Of a stretch of DNA of 64,000 nucleotides, positions 1 to 11,968 are shown one piece after another. Source of the stretch: Phoronis australis (lineage: Eukaryota; Phoronida; Phoronidae); contig NMRA01000003.1 in NCBI GenBank assembly GCA_002633005.1, forward strand, positions 2,102,727 to 2,166,726, written 5' to 3'. The first letter of the stretch is position 1, and every line of letters starts with the position of its first letter. The notes below the pieces were generated by a model. The model was not told where the DNA came from. It ran no database searches and was given only the letters and a program-made list of their open reading frames with translations. Made by a program: the position numbers and the translations under genes.

Positions 1-60
1 TCGAATGAACTATAACAATTTTTTACTCAAACTTACCGTTTTCAAGTTATTTGATGTTGT

Positions 61-300
61 TCATCATCGCCACCATCATCATCATCTCCATCGTAGTCAT
101 CATTTCCGTCGTCATCTTTTCAGTTAATTTCGCTAAGTGTCGCTCAGGACTAGCCTCAATTCTTACTGATTTTTTACATCTTCGCTAGTCATATGAATGT
201 CATCATGTTGTTCATACTGGCCACCTTCATCATCATAATCGTCAGCGTCATCATGATCTCCATCGTCGTCTTTTCAGTTAATTTCGCCAAGTGTCGCTCC
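61..300 (+). repeat. Tandem duplication containing (ATC)n-rich sequence
   Basis: TTCATCATCGCCACCATCAT and CCATCGTAGTCATC, then TTTTCAGTTAATTTCGC and AAGTGTCGCTC, recur about 165 bp apart. On the minus strand the triplet-rich part reads as Asp/Glu or Met repeats, and a donor-like site (AACG|gtaagt) lies at its left edge near position 30. I treat this as low-complexity sequence. Confidence 0.7.
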
Positions 301-681
301 TCTGAGCACTCTCGTTTATTTTAGCTTTTTGACACCAGCTGGGATCTAAATTCTCCAGCTTTATCATTGGCAGACACTGGCTTTGTCACAGATACTTCTT
401 TGCAGATGGAAGTGTATGTTACAGGACGTCCTCACTCATCAATTGATATTTGAAAAAGTTTGCCTTTTTTGGAAGGCATTATGGTACATCACACAGCAGA
501 GAATTTTTTCACAGTGTCATTCATTTTAGCTGACAGCTTTCCCTGTTTTCCAATCCCTAAACAAAAGAAGTCAGTCATAAAACTCAGGCATTGTGGTAAG
601 TGGCTATTGTAATCCCAACCTGAGTGAGAAGCATTATTTTGTAGTTGCTGATTGGGATGTAGCACCTAATGCGCAAAATGA

Positions 682-985
682 GTTGACTACAATGAACTGG
701 AGTGAATACAGGTGACGGTCAAGTGCGAAGTAAGCTCCATGTTCGCAGAATTGACGAGGCTTGGGCCTGAGGATGCCATGGCTCTGCGACCTGGCTCAGG
801 TGCGACAAGTTGGGAATCAAGATGTCGCGCCTAATGAGCGATGAAAACGAAGTTGACTACAATGAATTTTAGTGAATACAGGTGATGGTAATGAGTGAAG
901 TAAGCTCCTTGTTCGCAGAATTGACGAGGCCTGGGGCTGAGTTTGCCATGGTTGTGCGACCTGGCTTAGGGGCTACACATTGAGC
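682..985 (+). repeat. Tandem duplication, period about 170 bp
   Basis: GTTGACTACAATGAA, GTTCGCAGAATTGACGAGGC and TGCGACCTGGCT occur twice, about 170 bp apart, with moderate divergence. Confidence 0.85.
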
Positions 986-2593
986 GAAAATATAGATAAA
1001 TGATAAGGTTTGGTTTGTTTTTAATCGACGTTTTTAGTCCATGCACTAGGAAAAACGTTTGCAGAAATTTGAAATAATTACTGACTAGACTGAACAGGTC
1101 TGGTCTTTTTTAAAGCTGGAAAATGGCATGTAGGCAAGGTTTGAAATGCTGTGATTTGCCAAGTGGTGAATAAAAAAACCAAAACTTGCATCATTATTGC
1201 ATGTCTCAAGTGGATTTTCTTTTCTGAAAAACTTGCACATGAAAAATATCGCACCACCAGCAAAACAACACAGGTCAAAACCAAATACGCAAAGTTAGGA
1301 CACATGGATTGTACTTTAAGTTCAGCTCCTCCCTTAACAACAAGCCACTAAACACTTGCCAATTTGTAACACACTACTGACAGTCTGAATTTCATATTTC
1401 TACGCTGGCAATTAACATGTACTGTCCATGATTTCCACATCAATGTAAGATCAGAGAAGAAAAACATGTTGATTAATGAAATGACTGATTTTGTCGTGAT
1501 TCTAACATACCATATTTCAAAAACTTCTTGTCAGGTTGTCTCAGCGGTATGCAAATAAGAGCAGTAAATCTTTTTAATGAAAATTCATTGCCGTCTTTGA
1601 AGTCAATATGACTGACCCTGCTATTCCTTAACAATCTATCATACTCAACACTGGCTAAATCAGCGGAAACAATAGTTTTGTAGCAAATATATCATCTGCC
1701 CAGATACTGAGTGGACGTCTCCAAAGATGATCTTAACAGCATGTTAATTTATAGCAAAAACACTAATGATTCCATCTATCACCCAAGCACCAAACTGAAG
1801 ACCAGAGTCATATGTGTTTCCTGTGTTAATGATGTATTGCTTGTCTTCACATATCATTGCGTAGGCCAGGCCTCATTTACATTTTCTCAGTAATTTGAAC
1901 TCAAAGTGAAAATACGTAAGTCCCCCCAGGCACTTTCAAATGATCCAGTAAGTGCCTAAAAGACCACAATTCTAACCACATGTAAAAAATTTAACAACTT
2001 GTATGCTGAGATTTAATGGGACATTTTACCATGGGGGTGGGGAGGGGGATAATCTGTGCATTTAACAATCACTCCTGATGGTCAGTCAGATACCAGTGTT
2101 AACTTTGCATTGAACTTTTAGCCCCTGGTGCTAATTTGGATAGGTGCTTATAGGCAAAATTCTCTAGCTGCCATCATTAATATGGCAAAATAAACAAAAT
2201 GAATTTCATTTTCAACAAAAACATTTCTAGTTACCGGTATCCCAATCTGGGTCTCTAAACTGGCCCTGCAGGCCACATAAATTACCAAATGACGAGGAAA
2301 AAACAATAGCTTAGATGTATATTACCTGAGTTCACAAAAAGTAGAAAGAATTAAGACACATTTAATGTTTGCCAAATTACCAGTAGAACATATTTTCCAA
2401 AGTGTGTTTGTGAGGTCAACTGATATAGCAAGAACCACCTTATTCAAAATTATCACTAATCACTTTGAATGACTAATGATACCCCTAGTCAGTGCCATAA
2501 TATATATTACCGTACTTGTTCGGGCTTAAAAATGCTCATGGGGCTGAAATCAGATTGTCAGTGCATTAAAGCAGAGGAGATGGACATTTAAAC
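961..2593. other. No gene seen
   Basis: AT-rich single-copy-looking sequence. Small frames at 1.1-1.35 and 1.7-1.9 kb are short, overlap on both strands and lack splice context. Confidence 0.6.
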
Positions 2594-3095
2594 AAGAGCA
2601 ACGCGGAGCATTGAAATGTGCCCGCGAATGCATTGCAAATGGTGTGCTTTTAGGGTTATTTATTTGTATCATAAAAATGGCCACTAGATGGGGTAAAAAT
2701 GTACAATCCACCCAACGTGCCATATTTCATTAAAATCTGTCATGGAACTTCAGAGAAACAAAGGAAAACAGACTAAAATGAAATTGTCACTTGTGGGCCC
2801 AGCGTCCGTTGGATCTGCCCGAAAGACGTCGTCTGTTGTTATCTTCATATAAATACACTTACTAAATTTAATAATCATCCTGCAGTGCGTTTAGGAGATA
2901 CAGCTATGGGCGCAAGACAAAACAAAACTATCACTAGGAAGCACCACAGTAGCCCAAGTCGCCATCATCAAATGTCCCCTTCACACTGAAAACATATACG
3001 CCAATTTTCAAAGCCATCCCTAGAATGATTTGGTTGATAGAGGGGTGGATGCCAAAAACAAGATTTGAAAACAGCAAAAATGACCACTAATGGCG
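2594..3095 (+). mobile_element. Modular dispersed repeat, 5' part only
   Basis: It starts with the same AACAAGAGCAACGCGGAGCA end and follows the 57.7 kb copy through four modules (cores at 2,691 and in degenerate form about 2,790, 2,932 and 3,085), then stops. It is truncated relative to the WAPL-intron copies. Confidence 0.7.
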
Positions 3096-3915
3096 TGTGC
3101 ATGTTGAATGATAGTCTAAGTCACAGTGCCTTACAGCATTAAATCATAATTACCAAGACTTGTGATTGTTGAATGAAAAGGCTGCCTAATGACAGCACTA
3201 AATCTTCTACAACCATTACCACTGCTAACAGGAAAACAATGTCAGTGTAAAATATACACCTCGACATCCATTTCCATATAAATTAACCATTCTTTGATAT
3301 TAATTTCTACTTGGCCGTAGGAGATCCTCCAAAAGTGGCATTTTGTCAAAGCATAACTCATCCACATGACAATGACTGGCCATTAATTTGGAAAGGAGTT
3401 GTGTTCGATGTGTTTTTGGATCGTTTATTTTAATTCTATAACAATTTCATGCTAACAAATGGACTTTAATCAGAATCAATCAAAAGATTTTATAATTATT
3501 AGCAAAGGGAGTGACAGATGCCAGATGGCATGTAATTCATTATATAATGCACAATCAAGTCCATGCCAAGTTTCGAAAAATTGGATACGCTGTGAATACA
3601 ATCGAACGGAACAGAAAAAAATTACACTTCTACTACTATTACTATATTGACAAATGAACAACAATTTATGCAATGCCTTGAAGTTCTCTATCCTTTTGTT
3701 ACAGTTACTGGTTAATGGTTTTTCCCATTCAAACAATGAAAAATTTGAATTTTTTTCAATGACAGATTTAGTTTCTATGTTACACAGTGTCTAAAATAGG
3801 CTAAAGAGAATGTTGCCACCAACAGGCAGCCAGTACCACTAAAACTCAGCTCTGTTCCCTAATTCACAAACAAAAGAGGTCGGACATAAAAGTGCTGCAG
3901 TAATTTCAACCAGTG

Positions 3916-4320
3916 AAGTCCCTTCCACAAACAGCCTACCTCAGAACAGCTCAGTGCACTGGTGCAACTTGCCCCACTAAGTTTATATACAAACACATAT
4001 CCGATAAACAGGGTAAGGCGGAACAAAGTTGTCGCTTTTTGCATGACAATGAACAAATTATGAGAACAGGGGGTGCAAAAGAAGACTATGGAATAGCAGC
4101 TAATAATTACTTTAGCAACCACATAGCCATTAGAAGAGGCACAAGTTACCCTAGAACAAGTTAATTACCGTACCGCGATAAGGTGGAGTAAGTTGTCATG
4201 AATGGGGTAAGTTGCACTAGTTCAAACAGCATCCACACAGCCTCCAAACCCAGCGACAAATCGTTCTAAGAGTAACTTGTTCTGGGATACTTTAAAGTCT
4301 GTGTGTGCACTGCTTTCATA
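3916..4320 (+). mobile_element. MITE, copy 1 of a dispersed pair
   Basis: About 400 bp matching 35,931-36,336 in the same orientation. Shared blocks include AGGGTAAGGCGGAA, CAAGTTACCCTA, GATAAGGTGGAGTAAGTTGT and AGTAACTTGTTCT. The ends (AGTCCCTTCCACAA, and GTCTGTGTGTGCAC at the other side) are degenerate inverted repeats. No coding capacity. Confidence 0.7.
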
Positions 4321-4720
4321 AGCCCTGTTTAGATGTTAACTGTGATGCAGTTCAAACTGTCATGGCACAAGATGATCCATGTCAAGTGGCCGTTTTACAC
4401 ACACACAACTCAGAAACAGTGGCAAGGTGGAAGTTGTAGGCAGGAATGTAGAGTATGCATGCTCAATGTTACAAGTGGCGGAAGTTACAGTTTGTGCATA
4501 GTAAGAGGCAGAAAAATGTGTAAATTGGCACTGATTTAGCTAAACACTTGCAGGTAAAAGGCAAGGAAGAGTGGAGCAAAAATCACCACCCATATTTACA
4601 CTACCGTATTCGCCCTAATATGCACCCATGCCCCTCAGCACCCACCCCCGCATTTTCAGATTTCGCTGAATTAGCACCCAGCCCATGAACGTGTACACAA
4701 TCATGCAAATAATGCCTTAC

Positions 4721-4924
4721 CTAAAGTTAACGTCTTCACTATCGATAAGATCCGGCAGTCCTGAAAAATCATTGTGCACGGAATTTCAAGGTGACCAGCC
4801 TCGCTGCTATGTCGGTTTTTAACCGTGACTAACTTCAAACTTCCACTGTAATAATTGGTGTTTTTAAAGTCAAATATCTGACCCACTGATAGTGACCACT
4901 TGCATACCCTTATACCTGAATCTC
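4721..4924 (-). CDS. Exon-like block inside a TIR element
   Basis: An excellent acceptor (ttaatttattttccag) and donor (TTTAG|gtaagg) bracket 204 nt with one frame open throughout, 67 full codons including DSGIRVCKWSLSVGQIFD and LEIPCTMIFQDC. The block lies within the 4,603-5,742 inverted-repeat element, so it may be a host exon captured by the element, an exon of the element's own gene, or chance. It does not phase directly with the 8,147-8,274 exon. Not recognised. Confidence 0.3.
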
Positions 4925-5176
4925 CTGGAAAATAAATTAATGTTGTTAGACTGTCACACATCCAGTCACCCGGCGAGTCAATTACATTTAACATCGGCCT
5001 GACCGAGGCAATTCTTGAATATTTTTTTACCAGATGATACTTGCAAGTCCTAAAAACATGTTCTGCTTTACTGCTTGTGTTAATTTATTGAGGTAACAAT
5101 ACCCACCTAGAGCGTTACATTGCGTTTACTCTCGACGGGCAAATGAACTGACTGATGATATGAACGCACTCGCTCA

Positions 5177-5181
5177 CTCAC

Positions 5182-5216
<35 letters not shown>

Positions 5217-5222
5217 CACACA
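5177..5222 (+). repeat. (CA)n microsatellite
   Basis: A run of about 22 CA dinucleotides with one interruption, inside the 4.6-5.7 kb TIR element. Confidence 0.95.
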
Positions 5223-5985
5223 GACGAACTTCAAAACAAACATCACATGACAACAAGATGCGTGTTCGTCTAGAGATTTTTGCCATGTTGCGCGGTACGA
5301 TCTAGCGCAGATTTGAACTTAAGCTTCTGCTAATCCAGACTCCATAGGAATTTAAAAATCTCTGGGACTCTATTTGGAAAACATGAGGAGGATTTCATGT
5401 AATTTGTTGAAACTGTATTTTTATTCTAGAATATAAGTTGCCCTATCTATGATCGTGAGGCAGTGACACAACAGTCGGCAAGTTTTCGCCCTGGAATTTC
5501 AGCACAATTTTCTGAAAAATGATCGTAATTTAAAAACGAAGTTTGATAGCAATGCAGCAAAATTTTGCAGAAAGTCTGTCAAAGGTTACAGGCACGTCAC
5601 AGAGCGAAAATTTGATGAATCCTAGCTTCCAATTACACCGGATTTGGAAAATGGGTTTCAACCGCCTCAGGCTACAATATGAGCCCCCTCCCATGAAACA
5701 AATTTTCTAAGCATCCAGGGCACTTATTAGGGCAAATACGGTTTTACAAAAGTAACATGATCAAATCTGCCTTCGGCTTCACAATTCTTGGACAGAACAG
5801 GGGTTTATAGTAGTTGTTTTAATTGCTTCCAGTATTGGTGTTTGACTAATTAAATGAAAAGCTGAGACTAAACCAATAGTATGGAACAATGTTAGTCTGC
5901 TATTTAGATGTCAGAAAATGGTTGCTCTTGAATGGAGTTATTGGTAACACCAAGTTAAGGATAAGACTAATTGGCACTCGATAAC

Positions 5986-6849
5986 GGATTGCTCTTAAAC
6001 CCCCTCGACCCCCACACCCCTCAAACCATGACCCCCTCAACCAACGACCCCCTCAACCCACAACCCTCTCAACCCACAACCCCCTGAACCCACAACAATA
6101 GAGCTTTTTGTGCAGTTTTTACATATTTCAAAATCTTATTACGTTGCTGAGTGACTTTCCCATAAGACAAACACGCGAGTCTGTTCTGGCTCAAGTCCGG
6201 TGATTAAAATCAGACACTGGCATGAGAACATGATCTGAAATAGCGCATTGTGAGCGCACTACCGTTGTCACGAAAATAGTTCCACGAGCGGATACCAATG
6301 GCCCAGTTCTACATAACTTAGGGAGAGAGTACGTTAATGCGAATGTACATAATTTCATATTTTTAGTATTTGCTTTATATGGTATACTTGTTTACAATAT
6401 ACTTCTTATAACGTTGAAATACATATTAGTAAACAGTTCGTTTTTTCAAACAGTTTTATTTACTGATGAAATGTTAGTTTGTCGGTTCCTCCCACTCTCC
6501 ACAAAAGAGGTTGAATGTGCCATTCACTGAAGAGCAGACGAAACGATTACACTCTGCCGGGAATGACATTTGTAACGTTGGTAGATCTTTCATTTGATTT
6601 TGTCGTATTGTTTTTTTTCTGTTTTTGGCTTTCAAACTTGCCGAATTGACTCCCTTAATTGCAAAAAATACAGGGAAAGTCAGCCGAGCTCACGGCCCAA
6701 CTCATCGGCCCCACATTAGTCAGCGCTCGTTCTATGTTCAGACAGAGTCGAGCTTGTGTAGACTGGTTCGAAGGGGTTGTGGGGATTGTGGGTTGAGGGG
6801 GTTGTGGGTTGAGGGGGTCGTGGGGGTCAAGGGGGTTTCAGAACGATCC
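5986..6849 (+). mobile_element. Foldback-type TIR element, 864 bp, 9-bp target duplication
   Basis: The left end reads GGATTGCTCTTAAACCCCCT and the right end is its near complement (AGGGGGTTTCAGAACGATCC). Both arms continue as short C-rich tandem units (CCCCCTCAACCCACA type), inverted on the right. Flanks are CTCGATAAC and CTCGATAGC, a 9-bp duplication with one mismatch. The length suggests Mutator-like insertion, but no transposase is present. Confidence 0.75.
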
Positions 6850-6858
6850 CTCGATAGC

Positions 6859-8146
6859 TTCTGTAGTACTTATGCAGTGTGAAATTTACTGACTTCTGAA
6901 AGCAAGTGCGATGAAAAGCCATCTTTTTGTTGTCCGTTTCATTTGGTATAAGAAAACAATTCCCATTAATTTCCTGAGATTGTCATGACGCCGGCTCATT
7001 AACTTCAGTAGTCTTTTGTGACAATTTGTGGAATTTCACCAAAAGGATAAGAAGGGGACAATAAATCATCATAAAAATATCAAACCAAAATTATTGAATG
7101 AGTACTGAAATTAATCCCCTGTTAGCAGTTAATGATACTCAGTTGAATTAGTAAGAGAAATATTTTAATAAAAATACCATAAAAGTGATACGGGAATAAA
7201 TCATCCATCATTCAGTCAAAAGCGAGCCCCCATGGGCTAGGCTACGTATGACTGATTGGTGTTGAGGAGAGTTTAACTCACACAAGGTTATCTACATGTA
7301 AATACGGGAAATATAAATATGGGGTAATTTGTGAACGTTTTATGGAATGAATTACGACCTGTAGACTAGTCATTTAACCAAACAGGCTGCACATCAATTC
7401 TAACAAGTAATGTCAAAACTTGAAACAATAGCGATTATAGGTTGTGGCTCTCATACTACCTAGCTCTTTCATATGGAGCACTCACTTGAGGCCACCAGGT
7501 GGTGGTAGGAGTATGTGCGTGTCTGCAACATCGCCACTTGAGGGCTCAATTCAAATCAACTATTAGTATCCACTCGACTCAATGTAAAATGGCAACAAGG
7601 ATAGGAATTGATGGAGTAGATCATGTGAATAAACTAAACTGATGTGTAAAGATCCGAGATTTGAAATTCTTTTATGTTGGATCATACAAACATGCATTTG
7701 TAATACATTAAAGATATATGACACCTTAAAGACATCATTGTTATAAATTAAACCTGTAATTGGTCAATTCTAAATCTATAGCAATCCAGGTGTTTTACTA
7801 TGATCACTAATTTGCCTTGTTTACCAGAAGCAGTTCCAGTGAGGAAATGACATTCTACAGATCACTACTTTAGGCCCATATATTTATAGCACCAATATGC
7901 ATTTTAAAAACAGTTTTCCTTTGGTGTTTTGCACACAGGTGCATAAACATATTAGCTTCACAAAATTTAGTTGTGAGAATACTGCCTGATAGGAGGGTTC
8001 TCCCCTAGAAGGACTGAGTAAGGGATGTGCCACCAACTCGGCGGCTGGGTATTTCAACTCTCTCAGGTATTGTCTCAAGTGTAGTTAATGTGGCTAGAGG
8101 TATTGTCTCAGGTAGGTATTTGGGAAATGGGTCAATATTTCCTTAC
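6859..8146. other. Non-coding, or intron of the 8.2 kb candidate gene
   Basis: Nothing secure. A palindromic CCACCAGGTGGTGG lies at 7,492. A weak exon candidate (acceptor gatgttgcag, donor CTCAA|gtgagt) lies at 7,486-7,522 on the minus strand and would fit the phase of the 8,147-8,274 exon. Confidence 0.4.
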
Positions 8147-8274
8147 CGAGAATTACATAAATAAAACATTGAGAAACCAACTACGAACACAACTGCAAAC
8201 ACTAAGAATGATGCCGGACACTTTTCTGTCTCAAAACTAATTCCTTCTGTAAAGAGCACTCCGTGTTGCGCCAT
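8147..8274 (-). CDS. Possible first coding exon of a type II membrane protein
   Basis: An ATG in good context (ACGATGG) opens 42 codons that end two bases into a codon at TCTCG|gtaagg. The protein would start MAQHGVLFTEGISFETEKC, followed by a roughly 20-residue hydrophobic helix (FLVFAVVFVVGFSMFYLC). A short cytosolic N-terminus plus one helix is the layout of many type II membrane proteins. A weak phase-compatible second exon lies at 7,486-7,522. No homologue is recognised. Later exons would lie to the left, perhaps beyond the window. Confidence 0.35.
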
Positions 8275-11200
8275 CGTATTATTGGTGCTTCGGACAGGAA
8301 AGTAGTGCTTCACTATATTTGTCTATCAAAACATACCCATTTAAGGGGTGATAACACCGTAAAGTATTCACAAATTTGGTACTGTTTTTAATACGTTGTA
8401 GTCTGCTAAGGTATTGCGTAGGGGTCTGGATTTCGACGCCTCAGTGGCACATTCTCATACATTTTTGGCGAGAACCCCAGGGACTGCTGCAAAAGAATCA
8501 AATCAAAATGACAAGCCAACAGTAATGAGCGACAACTAGGACCCACAATTCATAAAACATGTCATAAAAATAAGACCAGAGCGAGAAGGCTTCTTAACTC
8601 ATAACCCACATGCAGGTGCTGTGTTCACCTGTAAATTTCAATGAGCTTACAGTTTACACATGACATACGGACACACTTTTTTGATCAAGCAATTATTTAG
8701 CAAAACGAAATTTCTCCAAGTCCGTTACTGTCATGATTTTTTTTCTTTTATTTTGTGTGTACTCAGGCTATAGGTCGCATTTTTCACACGTATCTTGCAA
8801 AACCCTTGGGGCTTATTGATTTGGGATGAATTCCGATACAAGATGGTGCTGTGTCTACCATTTTTAGAATTTCCCGCCAGGCAAGGAATTTGCAAGGTCA
8901 GTCCACTCAAAACCCAAAAATGGCTGTTTTGATTAACGTAATGTAGGCAGTAGCTTGTTTTCAATCTGTACATACACATGCTGCATTAACTGTATGTCAA
9001 TTTTTTGCATGTTGACTTCACATCCATGCTTAGCTTGTCTTTTCACTTTGTCCCCCCAATGCAAATTCCTGGATCCGCACCTGATTCTGGTCACTTTTTG
9101 GTAGGTCATCCACAGTTCAGACACCCATTTAAGGCAACCAACCGCTGCAACCTCCGCCTGCTGGTCAATAATAGAACTAAGGGGGATGGATGCCATGAAG
9201 AGTGACCTCAGCTCTGTAGATGCAACCGGAATGGTTTGTGATGGTCTTGATAATCTTGTGCATTAGACTACTGAAGATCTGGTGGTGGTTGAGTAACACT
9301 AGTATCGATGACGTTCTGTGTCAGATTGCGTTCACATGGAGCTTCCACCAGATTGACTATCGTAATTGATCTATCTATATGAATAAGTCATATTCATTTA
9401 GTCTGGGGTGTAAGCAACCTTTTCAGACTTATGTTCATGTGGCTAACAGGTGGCATGCAAACCAGACCAAAAATATTTGCCAACTTTATGTGTAATGTGT
9501 CATGTGAAATGTGTCAGTGTTTGTCTAAACAGGCTTGTTATAAAATGCCAGAAGACAGTATTCAAATTTCTCCTTAAAATGTTGCGTACTCAAGGTCAAG
9601 CACCTCGAGGTTCTTTCATAAAGTGACTATGTTAGCATTTTGGGCTTGGCTATCCACTGATCCAAAGGCGTAACTAAACAATTATTTTCTCAGCCTGGAC
9701 CATCAACCCTTTTTTCCTGTGCTTAGGTACACATGAAGACTGGAACAATTGCGTAGTAAGAGCTGGATTCACAAGGAACTGCTTTCACTGAGGGTCATTG
9801 GGTTCTATGCATCTCGAGCTCTATGTGTCAAGTTTTATGCAAAATAGGGTTCTACAAGTCCACTTTTCTGAGCATTGGACGAGGTTCTATGTGTCTCGGG
9901 TTCTGTGTGTCGCGGGTTCTGTGTGTCCCGGGTTCTGTGTGCCCCAGGTTCTAGGTGTCCCGGGTTCTGTGTGTCCCGGGGTCTGTTTGTCCCAGGTTCT
10001 GTTTGTCTCGGAGTGGTAGTTGTGCTTGTCCCCCTGTAGAGAATGTTCTAGCTGCATGTATGTAATGCCAACATATGGGCGCGTTATTAAGTGGATTACC
10101 TGATGCTTCATTCAAATACACGCAAGTCGAACAGTTTCTTTAGTGGAACAATGGTTATTACTGGATTCCATGTGTCCTTGGTCAGTGCTTGACCACACAA
10201 GAAAATTAACATAAGATCGCCGTTTACTTCCAAGCTCAACTTGGAGTCACTAATTTTGTCTTGCACTCCCGTTTTGTAATTAAGTACTCAGTTTTTGGAA
10301 TGTGCTTGTTAGCACATCACAGTATACAGAATTGGTTGAACGTACGACACTTTTCATTGTTCACAGTCTTTATTCCATTACGTTCATACCTTCGGAACAA
10401 AACTCTACTCTCGACTGAACATAGATAAAGTAACTGACCTAGCGACATAATTAAAAGACACACGATATTTCGAAACATACTCGTTTCATTCTCAAGTGAA
10501 GATATAATGACGCAGTAATGCCACCACAGAGCATAAGCTGATGACACACACAGTGGGACACGGCGGGTGTGAAATACTCTAATAAATGACTAATGAAGGG
10601 GGGGTAACAGGAAAGTCATGCAAACAAGTGTAACGTGCAGCACGACCCTGTTTGCTGCTCATTCAAAACAGGCTTCTTAAAAGCAATTAAAAGGGACTCT
10701 AATACTTTCAATCGCAGCACATCGTGCTCCATGTAGCGAATTGAGGCCTTTTCCACAATTTCTTGACGAGTGATTTTACGTTCGTGACATTGCAGAAAAT
10801 GATCTTGCATGACGCCATTTTGAAGATGCATAGATAACCGACATCACAGTTTTTAAAGAATTCATACTTATTATCTAATAGTTAGAAATTTGGGGAATAT
10901 TCTTAATGTTAGGATGCAGACAGAATTTTTTATTTCGATAAATCCAATTTTGCCTGATACATGCAAATAATTGGAAAAATATTAAGTATTACAGAAGTAA
11001 CATAAGTGCTATAAAAACACAAATAAATATTTCAACCATAAAAACAAATCTTGATACTTGTTAATAAAAGTGAATTGTCCTATAAGCCTCTTTGTGCTTA
11101 ATTTACTGACATTTTCATCAATTAACCTTGCTAGTAATCTGATAACCCTTGCTATTAGAGGTTAAGTACCTTTAACTGACTTCATTATGTCTACTGATGT

Positions 11201-11740
11201 ACCATAATAGACACTTTGTCACTTCCAATGATTTGATCTCTGTTCACTCAAGTAACAAAACTTTTAGCATTTGATGTGATTACTGTCTTCTTCATTGTTT
11301 TGTGTGCGAACACAAATGTTCATTCTATTAATGTTGTCCTTGCAAGGAGCTTTCTGACTAAGAACGTACCAATAATTCTATTGACTTTCTGCATCTAAAC
11401 AATAAATCATATGTAATACCTAGGACCTTCCAAAACTGATCAAGTTGGTCAGTTCTTTGTTCATTCCCCACACGTCTCCTGAAACCTTCATCAAAATAAG
11501 TTCATTAACATTTTTGAGTTATCTGCAGATGAGATGCATGACTAGTACACTTACTGATACACTCCCAATTTGAAGACTTGCCTAAACAAAACCCTTCTGA
11601 CTCACCATCCATAGTAAAACAGGATGTCTAGTACTTCAGTTATGAACCAATACTGTCCCTCCCAACAACAAATTTACTTAGCGATCAAGTCAACAAAAAG
11701 AAAGTATTCTGACAGAGCGGCACTTGACAAAATCTACTGA
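8275..11740. other. No gene seen apart from a minisatellite
   Basis: Only short overlapping frames. The 9.9-10.0 kb minisatellite is listed separately. Confidence 0.55.
9880..10013 (+). repeat. 15-bp minisatellite, about 9 diverged units
   Basis: Units of the form GGTTCTGTGTGTCCC with substitutions. Degenerate units begin near 9,800. Both strands give short repetitive open frames that are not genes. Confidence 0.9.
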
Positions 11741-11968
11741 AAAGGGGAGTATTTCCTTAGAAACGTCGCTCACGCCACCATTGACGAGGCACAGAATGAC
11801 CTCGGAAAACACAACATTGCCCCGACACTCAATAACAGCCACACTGCCCTCAGCAATACAAAAAACGAAGTTAACGAAGATGATGACACCGTCTCCAACA
11901 CTGAAGTCAATACTAATGTGCCCACAACAGTCACAAAGCCGCTAACATTGACGGCCTTGCTGACATGA
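11741..11968 (+). pseudogene. Open, Thr/Asn-rich coding-like stretch, possibly a gene or retroelement fragment
   Basis: 75 codons are open to a TGA in a patch visibly richer in C and with different codon texture from its AT-rich neighbours. It reads RNVAHATIDEAQNDLGKHNI, then a Thr/Asn/Asp-rich tail (NEVNEDDDTVSNTEVN). No ATG opens the frame and other frames are also open, so this may simply be a stop-poor patch. A retro-copied or degraded fragment is the alternative. Not recognised. Confidence 0.25.

Larger units (their letters stand above)
4603..5742 (+). mobile_element. TIR element, about 1.14 kb, with probable 8-bp target duplication
   Basis: The left end is ACCGTATTCGCCCTAATA and the right end is its complement (TATTAGGGCAAATACGGT). 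Flanks are TTTACACT and TTTACAAA, an 8-bp duplication with two mismatches, as expected of hAT-type elements. It includes a (CA)n run at 5,177-5,222 and the exon-like block at 4,721-4,924. A related terminus occurs at about 26,100-26,115. Confidence 0.7.

Noticed and set aside
1-300. Asp/Glu-rich minus-strand reading with a donor-like site near position 30, as an acidic exon
   Set aside because: The sequence is an (ATC)n-rich tandem duplication and each frame meets stops just outside it.
5177-5222. (CA)n tract as a regulatory Z-DNA site
   Set aside because: Ordinary microsatellite inside a transposon. Nothing in the sequence supports a function.
9798-10111. Cys/Val-rich and Thr/Pro-rich ORFs on opposite strands
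   Set aside because: Both are readings of a 15-bp minisatellite.
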